Shown here one piece after another: positions 1-8,497 of a DNA stretch of 28,716 nt (the first letter of the stretch is position 1; every line of letters begins with the position of its first letter). The DNA comes from DATJPR01 sp035506295. GTDB lineage: Bacteria > Bacteroidota > Ignavibacteria > UBA10030 > UBA6906. The notes beneath the pieces are model-generated. The model made no database searches, was not told the DNA's origin, and worked only from the letters and a program-made list of their open reading frames with translations. The stretch is from contig DATJPR010000026.1 of the NCBI GenBank assembly GCA_035506295.1, positions 1 to 28,716 on the forward strand, written 5' to 3'. A program made the position numbers and the translations under genes.

Positions 1-1063
1 CCGGCAGGCTCGTCGCCGCGATCAGCGCGGTGATGCCGACGAGGCCCTCCATCAGCATGCCGCCGTACGCGATCGGCCGCGCGTCGGTCTCCTTGTCGAG
101 CATCTTCGGCGTCGTGCCGGACGACACCAGGGCATGGAAACCGGAGATCGCCCCGCATGCGATGGTGACGAACAGGTACGGGAACAGCTTTCCACTGAAG
201 ATGGGCCCGCCTCCGCTGACGTACGCCGTCACAGCAGGCATTTTAAGATCCGGATGCACGGCGAACACGCCGATCACCAGGAGAAAAATCGTCCCGAGCT
301 TCATGTAGGAGCTGAGATAATCGCGCGGCACAAGGAGCAGCCATACAGGCAGCACGGATGCGATGAATCCATAGACCGCCATCGCAATGATGATCCCCTC
401 ACGCGAAAGCGTGAAGATCCCGGCGATCGGAGAACCCGGGACCATGCTCCCGAGAAGCACCACGGCAATGACAAGCGCCACGCCGATCACGCTTGCCTCG
501 GCGATCTTCCCGGGCCGGAGGCGGTACATCCAGAGTCCGACCAACAACGCAATCGGGATCGTCATGGCAATCGTGAATGTCCCCCACGAGCTTTCGTACA
601 GTGCGTTGACAACCGCCAGCCCGAGTCCTGCCAGCGCGATCACGAGGATTATCAGGATGGCGATGGATCCGATGAGACCCGCGAGCGGGCTGATTTCGTT
701 CCGTGCTATGTCGGCCAGAGAGCGGCCGTTTCTCCTTATGGAAGCAACCAGGATGGTGAAGTCATGCACAGCGCCGGCGAGCACCACGCCGAGGACGAGC
801 CAGAGAAATCCGGGAAGAAAACCGAACTGCGCGGCCAGCACCGGTCCGATCAGCGGTCCGGCTCCCGCGATCGCAGCGAAGTGGTGTCCGAAGAGCACCC
901 ACTTGTTGGTCGGCTCGAAGTTCTGCCTGTCGCGCAGCCTGTGGGCCGGAGTGACGCGAAGATCGTCGAGGGCCACAACCTTCGCCGCGAGAAACGCGCT
1001 GTAATAGCGGTAAGCGATCACCATGACACAAAGCGCAGTCAGGATGAGGGGTAACGCGTTCAT
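1..1063 (-). CDS. cstA: Carbon starvation protein CstA (3' end outside window)
   Basis: This is the N-terminal ~354 residues of a CstA-family inner-membrane transporter, a family linked to peptide or pyruvate uptake under carbon limitation. Translation of the minus strand gives a chain of hydrophobic helices and family-typical stretches: the early NKWVLFGHHFAAIAGAGPLI segment, then GPVLAAQFGFLPGFLW and, near the edge, ACGAISGFHALVSSGTTPK. The ATG at 1063 has an upstream AAGGA about 8 nt away, which supports the start. The reading frame stays open to position 1, so the C-terminal part is missing only because the window ends. It lies 12 bp downstream of the YraN-family gene and is the last visible member of the minus-strand gene train. 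A long plus-strand open frame over it is a high-GC shadow. The family call is firm; substrate and regulation cannot be read here. Confidence 0.95.
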   Translation of the reverse strand, partial: MNALPLILTALCVMVIAYRYYSAFLAAKVVALDDLRVTPAHRLRDRQNFEPTNKWVLFGHHFAAIAGAGPLIGPVLAAQFGFLPGFLWLVLGVVLAGAVHDFTILVASIRRNGRSLADIARNEISPLAGLIGSIAILIILVIALAGLGLAVVNALYESSWGTFTIAMTIPIALLVGLWMYRLRPGKIAEASVIGVALVIAVVLLGSMVPGSPIAGIFTLSREGIIIAMAVYGFIASVLPVWLLLVPRDYLSSYMKLGTIFLLVIGVFAVHPDLKMPAVTAYVSGGGPIFSGKLFPYLFVTIACGAISGFHALVSSGTTPKMLDKETDARPIAYGGMLMEGLVGITALIAATSLP

Positions 1064-1075
1064 ACGTTGCGTCCT

Positions 1076-1459
1076 TTAGAGATTGATCGCATCCTTGAAG
1101 TAGGTGATTTCCGGTTGTCCCTTCGTGAGGAGGATGGCGAACACATCGAACCGGCATACCCGGTCTTCAATCCCGTGCGAGGCGAGATACGCCACCGCCG
1201 AGCGTCGCATCTGCCTTTGCTTGTGCTTCGTGATGGCGCACTCCGGGGGACCGAAGTACAGGTTCTCACGGGTCTTCACCTCACAAAAGACCAGCTCGCC
1301 CTGGTCCTCGAAGACGATGTCGATTTCCCCGGCGGAGGTCTCCTCATTTCTCGCAATGATGCGCAACCCACGGAGCTCGAGTTCATGGGCGGCAATCTCT
1401 TCGCCGATAATGCCGATGAGCTTGTTGTGGCTCATTTCCTTTTGGCTGTTATCCTTCAT
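1076..1459 (-). CDS. yraN: YraN/UPF0102 family nuclease-fold protein
   Basis: This 127-residue protein has the UPF0102 (YraN) layout, a small restriction-endonuclease-like fold. An N-terminal GEEIAAHEL helix is followed by AGEIDIVFED and then VFCEVKTRE, which supply the acidic residues and the E-x-K of a PD-(D/E)XK-type site. A C-terminal CRFDVFAI strand follows. Length is normal for the family, whose cellular role is poorly defined; it often sits beside rnhB, as here. The ATG at 1459 has GGAGG about 4 nt upstream, so it is preferred over the internal Met9. The gene lies 55 bp after rnhB and 12 bp before cstA. Nuclease activity is inferred from the fold and is not shown by the sequence. Confidence 0.93.
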   Translation of the reverse strand: MKDNSQKEMSHNKLIGIIGEEIAAHELELRGLRIIARNEETSAGEIDIVFEDQGELVFCEVKTRENLYFGPPECAITKHKQRQMRRSAVAYLASHGIEDRVCRFDVFAILLTKGQPEITYFKDAINL

Positions 1460-1514
1460 GGATCCTCCAGGAACACTCGCGGGAGGATGTGCTGCCTCGA
1501 CGGGGTAAGGTGAG

Positions 1515-2126
1515 TCAGGGCCCTTCCTCTCGAACCATGATCGATTTCAAGAACGTGAGCCGATGGATCGGCGACGCTCCGAGTTCGGCAAGCGCGCGCA
1601 AGTGCTGCGGTGTGCCATAGCCCTTGTGGCGGGCGAACCCGTACCCGGGATACAGCTTGTCGAACTCGACCATCAGTCGATCGCGCCAGACTTTTGCGAT
1701 GATCGAAGCGGCGGCGATGGAGAAGCAGCGAGCATCGCCGTCAACAATCGTGGTGAAACTGTATTCCAGCGACTTGAACCTGTTGCCGTCGACCAGGACG
1801 TGATCGGGGCGGATCAAAAGCTGGCCAAGCGCCTGGTGCATCGCATCAAACGTCGCATTCAGGATGTTTACCCTGTCGATCGTTTTATGGTCCACGACGC
1901 CGACGCCGTAACCAAGGGCTTCCCGGGTGATGATGGCATACAATTCCTCCCTCCGCACCGGCGAGAGTTTTTTTGAGTCGTCGACGCCGGGGATTTCCGT
2001 CCCGGGTCGGAACACCACGGCGGCAGCGACGACCGGACCCGCGAGCGGTCCTCGTCCGGCCTCATCGACGCCGGCAACCCGTTTGCAGCCGAGTCCGTGC
2101 AGGTGGCGCTCGAATTCAGAATTCAT
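1515..2126 (-). CDS. rnhB: Ribonuclease HII
   Basis: RNase HII cleaves the RNA strand of RNA-DNA hybrids and starts removal of single ribonucleotides from DNA. The 203-residue protein is full length. It begins with the hallmark AGVDEAGRGPLAGPVVAAAV (residues 18-37), where D21 and E22 are metal ligands. DDSKKLS follows near residue 50, the VLVDGN aspartate lies near residue 113, and AAASIIAKVWRD and HKGYGT follow. The ATG lies inside the last codons of the BamA-like gene (11 bp overlap), so translation is probably coupled. Its position between outer-membrane genes and yraN looks like ordinary operon packing rather than a functional link. Confidence 0.97.
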   Translation of the reverse strand: MNSEFERHLHGLGCKRVAGVDEAGRGPLAGPVVAAAVVFRPGTEIPGVDDSKKLSPVRREELYAIITREALGYGVGVVDHKTIDRVNILNATFDAMHQALGQLLIRPDHVLVDGNRFKSLEYSFTTIVDGDARCFSIAAASIIAKVWRDRLMVEFDKLYPGYGFARHKGYGTPQHLRALAELGASPIHRLTFLKSIMVREEGP

Positions 2127-3909
2127 TCAGGATATTGACGTGGATTTTCGCCGTGCTGAACGTGTCGCCCTGCCCAAGAGCGAAACTCACTCCGATGTTG
2201 CCCAGCGCCGTATCGACCCTCACACCGATGCCGTAGCCGTACTTCAGCGCCGCTGCCGAGGGCTCGGCTTGCACTTCGTCGGCCGGACGGGAATAATATC
2301 CCGTGTCGAAAAAGAGGAAGAAGTATGATCTCCTCTCCAGGACAAAGCGGTACTCGGTGTTCGTCCATGCGACTTCCGCTCCGAGAAACTGGTTCTCACG
2401 ATACCCGCGCAAGGTGGTGGCTCCTCCGAACCGGAACATGTCGCTTTCCCCGATTCCGCCGCCGCGCACATCGTAGCCGTGCAGTCCGAAAGCAAGAACC
2501 TGGCGCCTGACGACCTGGAGATACAGATTGACGTCGAGCATCAGCCGCTGCATGGTCCACGATCCACTTCCCAGACCGGTGACGGCCGATGCACTCGCGT
2601 GCTTCCGGCCGAGGGAGTAAGCGATTCGATACCGGGCGCCGGAGATCGGATTGATGGGATCGCTCCTCGTATCATACTGGAAATCGCCACCGAGCGCGAG
2701 CGTGGAGCTTCCCGGGATCGGGCTCTGGTAGGACGAATCGATCGAAGGGATCACTTGTTGCGAGGTGATCGACAATCCGGCCGTGAGGTTCTCCGCGGGC
2801 ATCGCTTCGACGCGGGCATCGAGCGTGCGTTGAACGTAACTTGAATCCTGCTGCCTCTGCAGGAAGCCGCCTTCCATGTTGAACGGCAGCCCCATGACCC
2901 ACGGTTCCATGTACCGGGCTTGAATCTCCTGCGACAGGGGATCCTCTTTCTGCCAGCGCAGCTGGAGCTTTCTTCCGGTGCCGAAGAGGTTCCGCATGAT
3001 CACGGACGCCAATCCGGTGACGTAACCCGTCTGCCCCACGCTGCCAGGGATGTACCCGATGACGCCGTCAAAGCTGTTGGTCGAACCCTCCCGCACCCGG
3101 ATCAACAGACCGTCATGTTGGTCCCGCCGATAAAGGATCGGCTCATCGACCGACGAAAAGATGTTCAGTTTAAGAAGGTTTCTCCGGAACGCATCCACCT
3201 TCACCGGGTCATAGGGGTCGCCTGACGCCATCCGCGACTCCCGGAGGATGACGTCGCTTCGCGTTTCCTTGTTTCCTTCCACCCGCATCTCGTCGACGGC
3301 GACCTTCGGACCCTCGTCCACCACGATGGCGACTTCAATGGAATCCACCGTCTCTCCGGCGCGCGCATCAAGTGACTCCACGGAACAGCGCGCGAGCGGA
3401 TGCGCGGCCTTCTCGTACCGTGCCAGCAAGGCGTCAATGTCGCTCTCGAGCAGCTCAGGTGAGAGCGGGTCCCCCACGCGAGAGGTGAATTCGTCCGCTA
3501 CGTCGTCCGGGAAGAGCGTGACACCATGAACCCTGATGGCGCCAATGATACTTTGTCGCCCTTCTGTGACCTTCAGCCGGAGATCGATCCCTGAGCTGTC
3601 GGGCGTCATCGTGCTGTCGACAACCGTCACCCCGGCGGCGAGAAAGCCTTTGTCCCTGTAGTCGTCAAGCAGGCCGGCGATGTCCGATCGGAGCTGCGAC
3701 GGCGAGTAGGTGCTTCCCTCATGCACGGACATCGACGAGAGGATCTCCCGGGAACTCATGAAGTGATTTCCCTGCAGAGATAACGAACGGATTTTCAGCG
3801 GGGCGGCTCCAGCCGGAAGTGCGGCGAACACCAAGGCGAAGGCCATGATGCACAGATTCGATGTCAGGCGGCCGGCCTTTCTATTTCCACTGGGAATAGC
3901 GGTACACAT
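2116..3909 (-). CDS. BamA/TamA-like outer-membrane protein with POTRA repeats
   Basis: This is a predicted outer-membrane beta-barrel of the Omp85 superfamily (bacterial surface antigen/D15), ~597 residues and thus close to TamA size. After a signal sequence come about three POTRA-like repeats: residues ~37-110 (starting IRSLSLQGNHF), ~115-190 (IRVHGVTLFPDDV) and ~195-275 (MRVEGNKETRSDVI). A ~310-residue barrel follows. The barrel carries GGATTLRGYRENQF, the superfamily L/VRG[F/Y] signature, and ends in a C-terminal phenylalanine as expected of a BAM substrate. The start is uncertain. The ATG at 3909 overlaps the GWxTD gene by 29 bp and gives a signal peptide with basic n-region residues. The ATG at 3846 leaves almost no n-region. 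Neither has a clear Shine-Dalgarno sequence. The frame opens to 4125, but that part lies inside the upstream gene. Whether it inserts, translocates or secretes is unknown. Confidence 0.88.
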   Translation of the reverse strand: MCTAIPSGNRKAGRLTSNLCIMAFALVFAALPAGAAPLKIRSLSLQGNHFMSSREILSSMSVHEGSTYSPSQLRSDIAGLLDDYRDKGFLAAGVTVVDSTMTPDSSGIDLRLKVTEGRQSIIGAIRVHGVTLFPDDVADEFTSRVGDPLSPELLESDIDALLARYEKAAHPLARCSVESLDARAGETVDSIEVAIVVDEGPKVAVDEMRVEGNKETRSDVILRESRMASGDPYDPVKVDAFRRNLLKLNIFSSVDEPILYRRDQHDGLLIRVREGSTNSFDGVIGYIPGSVGQTGYVTGLASVIMRNLFGTGRKLQLRWQKEDPLSQEIQARYMEPWVMGLPFNMEGGFLQRQQDSSYVQRTLDARVEAMPAENLTAGLSITSQQVIPSIDSSYQSPIPGSSTLALGGDFQYDTRSDPINPISGARYRIAYSLGRKHASASAVTGLGSGSWTMQRLMLDVNLYLQVVRRQVLAFGLHGYDVRGGGIGESDMFRFGGATTLRGYRENQFLGAEVAWTNTEYRFVLERRSYFFLFFDTGYYSRPADEVQAEPSAAALKYGYGIGVRVDTALGNIGVSFALGQGDTFSTAKIHVNILNEF

Positions 3910-5173
3910 CGGCAAGAGGAGTGATGAGCCGGTAGTCGCCAAAGCCTGTTTCATCGACGAAAAGAAAGGTGAGATTGTTGTTGTAGTACGACCAAACCTC
4001 ATACGGCTTCGATTCCATATCGAACGGATGCCGTTCGATGTTGCTTGGCGGACCGAGGATGATGTACACCATCCCCATGTCCGTTTTCCACCCCGGCCGG
4101 AAGTGGGAAAAATGCTTGTTGGCAAAATCGACCCGGGTATAATACTCTTCCATCCGTTCGTTCCGCAGGGTGTTCGGGTTCGGGTCCCGTTTTTTCCAGA
4201 ACGCGAGGAACACGCGGCGCTTGTCTTCCGTGGTCTTCGCCTCCTTCAGGGAATCATACTCGGCGTCGCGGGCGATGTACTTCAGCTGTTCGATCGCCAG
4301 GTCGAGGCTGCTGACGCTCATCGGCATGCCCCGCCACCGCATAGCGAACGTCCGCGCGACCTGCGCGAGAACGGAGGACTGGGAAGGGGTCGAAGCGACC
4401 ACCATGAGCTTGTAATCGCCGACAACGAGCATCGTGTCGACGATCTTCATGAACATCTCTGTCCGCCCCACATCGATGAGCGCCACGGTGTCCACATGCA
4501 TCACCTGACGATCTTCGTGGTCGAGCACCGATGCGGTGAACCGCACACTGGCGGAGACGCCCTGGTTGTAGACCTCGAAGAAGATGTGGAAGGCGTCGGG
4601 GATGAGTCCCATGTTCGAGCTGACGCTCGGGACGATGTGCTTGATGCCGCCCTGCTCGACATATCTGCTGATCAACATGATGCTGCTCAGGCAGATCCCT
4701 CCGTTCGTGTACGACGGGACAAGGAAGGTTCGTTGGATCTTCCTGTCCTTCTTCGTATCGGTGTCGCGAACGAGGATGGAAAGGCTGTAGGTGCCCGGGG
4801 CGACAGTAAACGTTCGCTGCGAGATTTTCGCGGCCCCGCCGGCGATCGTTTGCTCATAGGTCAGACCGGTGATGTTGTCCGTCCACGACTGCTCACTGAC
4901 GAGCGTGTTCGCCGAATCGAACAGCGACGCGGTGACATCATAGGATGCCTGGTAGGAGTCCCCCTCTTTTTCGAACGAGAGACCTTCCAGGTCGACCTGG
5001 AGGAACACATCGATGCGGGTCTTGCCAGGTTCGCGGGAGGAGAACGTGAGGGCTTCGACGATGAACGCGGGCGCGTCGCCGGTGTCTGTTTTGTCGGGTG
5101 GTTCGTCCTGCGCATGCAACGGCATGTGCAGCAGGAGCGCCGCTGCGGCAATCATCAGTATGCGGCGTATCAT
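3881..5173 (-). CDS. GWxTD domain-containing exported protein
   Basis: This 430-residue exported protein opens with a signal peptide (MIRRILMIAAAALLLHMPLHAQ, cleaved after the AQ region). It has beta-rich extracellular modules and a C-terminal domain holding the family signature GWKTDMGMVYIILGPPS at about residues 361-377, followed by PYEVWSYYNNNLTFLFVDETGFGDYRL. GWxTD domains occur in several Gram-negative phyla and have no settled biochemical role. The ATG at 5173 is chosen because GGAGGT precedes it by about 5 nt; the open frame upstream to 5611 lies inside rimO in another frame and is spurious. The next gene is an Omp85-type protein that starts inside or just after this gene's end, which suggests the two work together at the outer membrane. 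Function beyond that is inference. Confidence 0.88.
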   Translation of the reverse strand: MIRRILMIAAAALLLHMPLHAQDEPPDKTDTGDAPAFIVEALTFSSREPGKTRIDVFLQVDLEGLSFEKEGDSYQASYDVTASLFDSANTLVSEQSWTDNITGLTYEQTIAGGAAKISQRTFTVAPGTYSLSILVRDTDTKKDRKIQRTFLVPSYTNGGICLSSIMLISRYVEQGGIKHIVPSVSSNMGLIPDAFHIFFEVYNQGVSASVRFTASVLDHEDRQVMHVDTVALIDVGRTEMFMKIVDTMLVVGDYKLMVVASTPSQSSVLAQVARTFAMRWRGMPMSVSSLDLAIEQLKYIARDAEYDSLKEAKTTEDKRRVFLAFWKKRDPNPNTLRNERMEEYYTRVDFANKHFSHFRPGWKTDMGMVYIILGPPSNIERHPFDMESKPYEVWSYYNNNLTFLFVDETGFGDYRLITPLADVYRYSQWK

Positions 5174-5237
5174 GAGGACCTCCGGGTCTTGACGTCGCGC
5201 CGTGGAACCCGCCGGCGCAAGCGTCGGACGGACTTGC

Positions 5238-6593
5238 TCAGATCCGATCGTGTCCTGGTTCATCACTGGATATTCCCCGCGACGCTGTTGCGGCTTCTCC
5301 CACGACCGAACCGTAGAGATCATACTCCGTCGCATCGTCGATCCGGACAGAGCAGAATTCCCCCGCACGGAGCGGGCTGTCCGAGGTGACGAACACTTCG
5401 TTGTCGATTTCCGGAGCATCGCGCTCCGTCCGGCCGACAAGTCTGTCCCCTTCCACCCGATCGAGGAGCACCCGCTGCGTGGTCCCGACCAGGGCGGCGT
5501 TCTTTCGTTCCGAAATCTCCTGCTGGAGCTCCATGATCCGGTTGAGACGCCGTTGCTTCTCCTCCGCCAGAACAGGGTCCCCCAGCGGATAGGCGGTCGT
5601 CCCTTCTTCATGAGAATAGGTGAAGACGCCGAGACGATCGAACTCCTGCTCCCGCACGAACTCCTGGAGCTCCTCGAATTCTCGCTCCCCTTCCCCCGGA
5701 TAGCCCACGATCAGCGTGGTCCTGAGAGCGACGCCGGGGACGCGCGCGCGAATCGTTTCGAGCAACTCGCGGAGCGCACGGCTCGAGATCCCGCGGCGCA
5801 TCGAGCGGAGCACCGGATCGGCGATGTGCTGAACAGGAATGTCAAGATACCGGCAGATCTGCGGATGTTCCGCCATCACGCGAAGAACGTCCGTCGGGAA
5901 TTTCGCCGGATAGGCGTACATCAGCCGGACCCATGCTATTCCTTCGACCGCACAGAGCCGCTCGAGAAGTTCCGGAAGACGCCGTTCACCGTAGATGTCG
6001 AGACCGTAGTATGTCGTGTCCTGGGCGATGACGACGAGTTCCTTGACTCCCTTTCCCGCCAGGAGGGTCGCCTCGGTGATGATGCTCTCCATCGGCGTGC
6101 TTGCGTGTCCGCCGCGCATCAGCGGGATCGCACAGAACGAGCAGGGGTTATCACACCCTTCTGAGATTTTCAGGAACGCGGAATGCCGGGGCGTCGTCAA
6201 CTCCCGTTCGCCCAGCAGATCGCGCCGGAGGTCTCCCCCGAGTTCCCGCAACACATCGGCGAGTTCGTCGGTCCCGAAGAACCGATCCACTTCGGGGATC
6301 TCGTTCGACAGATCGATCCGGTAGCGCTGGGACAGGCACCCCATCGCATACACTTTTTTCAGCTTCCCGCTTCCCTTCCTGCGGACCTGCTGGATGATCG
6401 CATCGATCGACTCCTGCTTTGCCGCATCGATGAACCCGCAGGTGTTGATCACGGCGATGTCGGCGTCTTCCAGCGACGGGGCAATGGCGACGGAGTTCAG
6501 GCGGAGCTGGGCGAGCAGGCGCTCGGAGTCGACGGTGTTTTTCGCACACCCCATCGTGATTACGTGTACCGCGCCTTTCCTTCTGCCACTCAC
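5238..6593 (-). CDS. rimO: Ribosomal protein uS12 methylthiotransferase RimO
   Basis: RimO is a radical SAM enzyme that adds a methylthio group to the conserved aspartate of ribosomal protein S12. The 451-residue protein has the three expected parts. The N-terminal MTTase domain carries cysteines in MGCAKNTVDSE (C16), INTCGF (~C51) and MGCLSQRY (~C85) for the auxiliary iron-sulfur cluster. The radical SAM core has CDNPCSFC (C147, C151, C154). A C-terminal TRAM domain lies around residues 380-440. MGCAKNTVDSE and YAYPAKFP favour RimO over MiaB. The start is a GTG at 6593 with GGAGG about 8 nt upstream. It lies 18 bp after cdsA and 64 bp before the GWxTD gene. Confidence 0.96.
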   Translation of the reverse strand: MSGRRKGAVHVITMGCAKNTVDSERLLAQLRLNSVAIAPSLEDADIAVINTCGFIDAAKQESIDAIIQQVRRKGSGKLKKVYAMGCLSQRYRIDLSNEIPEVDRFFGTDELADVLRELGGDLRRDLLGERELTTPRHSAFLKISEGCDNPCSFCAIPLMRGGHASTPMESIITEATLLAGKGVKELVVIAQDTTYYGLDIYGERRLPELLERLCAVEGIAWVRLMYAYPAKFPTDVLRVMAEHPQICRYLDIPVQHIADPVLRSMRRGISSRALRELLETIRARVPGVALRTTLIVGYPGEGEREFEELQEFVREQEFDRLGVFTYSHEEGTTAYPLGDPVLAEEKQRRLNRIMELQQEISERKNAALVGTTQRVLLDRVEGDRLVGRTERDAPEIDNEVFVTSDSPLRAGEFCSVRIDDATEYDLYGSVVGEAATASRGISSDEPGHDRI

Positions 6594-6611
6594 GAACGAT
6601 CCCTCCGCTTC

Positions 6612-7556
6612 TCAAAAGACGATGAAATCCAGGTACACGAAAATCAGCGGCGCAACGAACAGCAGGCTGTCAAAGCGGTCGAGCACGCCGCCGTGCCCGG
6701 GGATCAGGTTCGACGAATCCTTAACTCCCGCGTCGCGCTTCAGCAAAGACTCCACCAGGTCACCCAGCTGGCCGAAGACGCCGACGATGACGCCGCAGAC
6801 GAGTGCGCCGACCGGTGTGAGGTACGGGAGAATGAGCGCGCGCGCCACGAGGAAGACCGCCACTGCTGCGACGAAGCCGGCGATCGCGCCTTCCCACGTC
6901 TTGTTCGGACTCACGCGCGGGAACAACTTGTGCCTGCCCCAGGCACGACCCGCGAAATAGGCGGCGGAATCGCACACCCAGATCGCCACGAAGAGGGAAA
7001 GAACCGTCATGCCGCCCCAGCCGTACACTGTCTGAACCACGGCGTCGGGGACGTCCGGCCCATGGACGGGGAAGTATGCCGAAATGGGAAAGTCTCCCGG
7101 GATGAACAACTCACGAAGCCCGATCAGTGTCCCAAAGAACAGGGAGACATACCCGACGCCGGCGACGGTCGTGGAGAAATTGCCGAGAGCGCCGGGCCTG
7201 TTGCGGAACAACTCGATCAGGAGAAGCAGCGGGAGGAAAACCAACGAAAGGATGAGGACGGTCTGGGACATGCTCGGGAGGGGGGCCGACATTCCGCGAG
7301 CGTGCAGAAATGCGAGCAGCAACATCTGCAGCCGGCCGTGGAAAAACGTCAATGTCACGAACAGTCCAAACACCATTCCTGTCCCCACCTGCGGTGCCAT
7401 CCCTTTCCCCTCTGCCAGCCGATAAAACTCGAACAGTGCAAGGGAGGATACCAGAAGCACGAAACAAACAAACCAGAAATCCCCCGCCATCGTCAGGGCG
7501 ATAATCAACGGAATCCCTACAACCGCCACGAGCACGCGCACCGCGAGATTGCTCAT
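6612..7556 (-). CDS. cdsA: Phosphatidate cytidylyltransferase
   Basis: CdsA makes CDP-diacylglycerol from phosphatidic acid and CTP, the branch point of phospholipid synthesis in the inner membrane. This 314-residue polytopic protein has about eight hydrophobic helices. It ends with the CDP-archaeol/CdsA signature: VSPNKTWEG near residue 221, then SLLKRDAGVKDSSNLIPGHG and GVLDRFDS near residues 268-296, with the conserved Lys-Asp and Asp residues present. Its ATG overlaps the stop codon of the CPBP protease gene by 4 bp (ATGA), so the two are likely translationally coupled. Length and motifs are normal. Confidence 0.96.
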   Translation of the reverse strand: MSNLAVRVLVAVVGIPLIIALTMAGDFWFVCFVLLVSSLALFEFYRLAEGKGMAPQVGTGMVFGLFVTLTFFHGRLQMLLLAFLHARGMSAPLPSMSQTVLILSLVFLPLLLLIELFRNRPGALGNFSTTVAGVGYVSLFFGTLIGLRELFIPGDFPISAYFPVHGPDVPDAVVQTVYGWGGMTVLSLFVAIWVCDSAAYFAGRAWGRHKLFPRVSPNKTWEGAIAGFVAAVAVFLVARALILPYLTPVGALVCGVIVGVFGQLGDLVESLLKRDAGVKDSSNLIPGHGGVLDRFDSLLFVAPLIFVYLDFIVF

Positions 7557-8497
7557 GACCGGGGCGCCTCCGGGTCGTCTGTCACTCTCATAAAGTAGTA
7601 AGTCGAAGCCACAAAAACCACAAAGAACACTGCGGTGTTCGCGATCAGGAGGGGGCCCGTCACTTTCGCGCCGGGTGACATGGCGATGAAATCATCGGGG
7701 ACGGCCATATACGCCGCTGCGCACGCAAGAAAGTTATTGAAGAAATGGACGGAGACGGAGATGGCAAGATTGCGCGATCGATACACCAGATAGCCGAAAT
7801 ATGCGCCAAGGAGAACGAGCGGGACCACGCTGATGGGATTCAGATGATAAGCGCCAAAGATGATCCCTGTTGTGATCGCGGCCCGCATGCCCCCCGTACT
7901 CTCGCTGACACTTTTCTGGACGAGACCGCGAAAGAGAAATTCCTCGGCCACTGCGGGGACCAGCGCGACAGTCACGACGACCACCAGGAATTCCATGGGG
8001 TCTTTCGCCGTGACGAGGATCCTGTATGTCTCCTCGTAGAGGCCTTTGACGAGGTCGACGACTTCACGGAGTTTCGGAGGAAGAGGGAGTGAATCCTGAA
8101 TAATCATGTATGCCTGCAGGAGTTGCTGCAGGGCAAACACGCCCATTACCGAGAGCAGCGTTTGCCGGACGCCCGGCCACCGGAACGGGAATGCCGCGCT
8201 GAGTCTCCCGTAGCGCAGTCGCCCGAGGATGACCGTCGGAAGGAGGATGAGCACGAGCTGACTTAGGACCGTTGCCCATCGAATGAAGTTGGCGTTGTCC
8301 GCCGTCACCTTCCCGCCGGAGAGCAGGAGTGTCGCTCCGCCGCCGACAATTTGGTACAGAATGAACACGATCAGGAGTGTGACGGTGGCAAACACGAGCG
8401 GGTGCATGCGCTGCCAGAAGGGACGTGCTTCCTGCGGAAGAACTTCATGCGGCGGCTCGGGGGACTGCGCCGGCTGCTGGATCGGCTCGTTGATCAT
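7553..8497 (-). CDS. CPBP family intramembrane glutamic endopeptidase
   Basis: This 314-residue polytopic membrane protein belongs to the CPBP (Abi/CAAX protease-like) family. The catalytic motifs are visible: EEFLFR (E185, E186, R190), FGAYHLNP (H218) and VHFFNNF (H251 with nearby Asn). A ~25-residue Pro/Glu-rich cytoplasmic N-terminus precedes the first helix. Between the second and third membrane segments lies a soluble stretch of about 35 residues (130-165). Family members process prenylated or other membrane peptides, or act in immunity and signalling; the substrate here is unknown. Both ends overlap neighbours by 4 bp (the upstream conserved gene and cdsA), placing it inside a lipid and envelope operon. 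Confidence 0.9.
   Translation of the reverse strand: MINEPIQQPAQSPEPPHEVLPQEARPFWQRMHPLVFATVTLLIVFILYQIVGGGATLLLSGGKVTADNANFIRWATVLSQLVLILLPTVILGRLRYGRLSAAFPFRWPGVRQTLLSVMGVFALQQLLQAYMIIQDSLPLPPKLREVVDLVKGLYEETYRILVTAKDPMEFLVVVVTVALVPAVAEEFLFRGLVQKSVSESTGGMRAAITTGIIFGAYHLNPISVVPLVLLGAYFGYLVYRSRNLAISVSVHFFNNFLACAAAYMAVPDDFIAMSPGAKVTGPLLIANTAVFFVVFVASTYYFMRVTDDPEAPRS

Noticed and set aside
134..1054. 306-codon plus-strand open frame opposite cstA
   Set aside because: The opposite strand encodes a continuous CstA membrane protein; the plus-strand product is hydrophilic and motif-free.
3845..5389. 514-codon plus-strand open frame opposite the GWxTD gene
   Set aside because: It is His/Arg/Asp-rich with no recognisable domain and lies antisense to a gene with signal peptide and family motifs; long antisense frames are expected in high-GC DNA.
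6183..7598. 471-codon plus-strand open frame opposite rimO and cdsA
   Set aside because: Runs across two genuine genes and their gap, with a charged low-complexity product.
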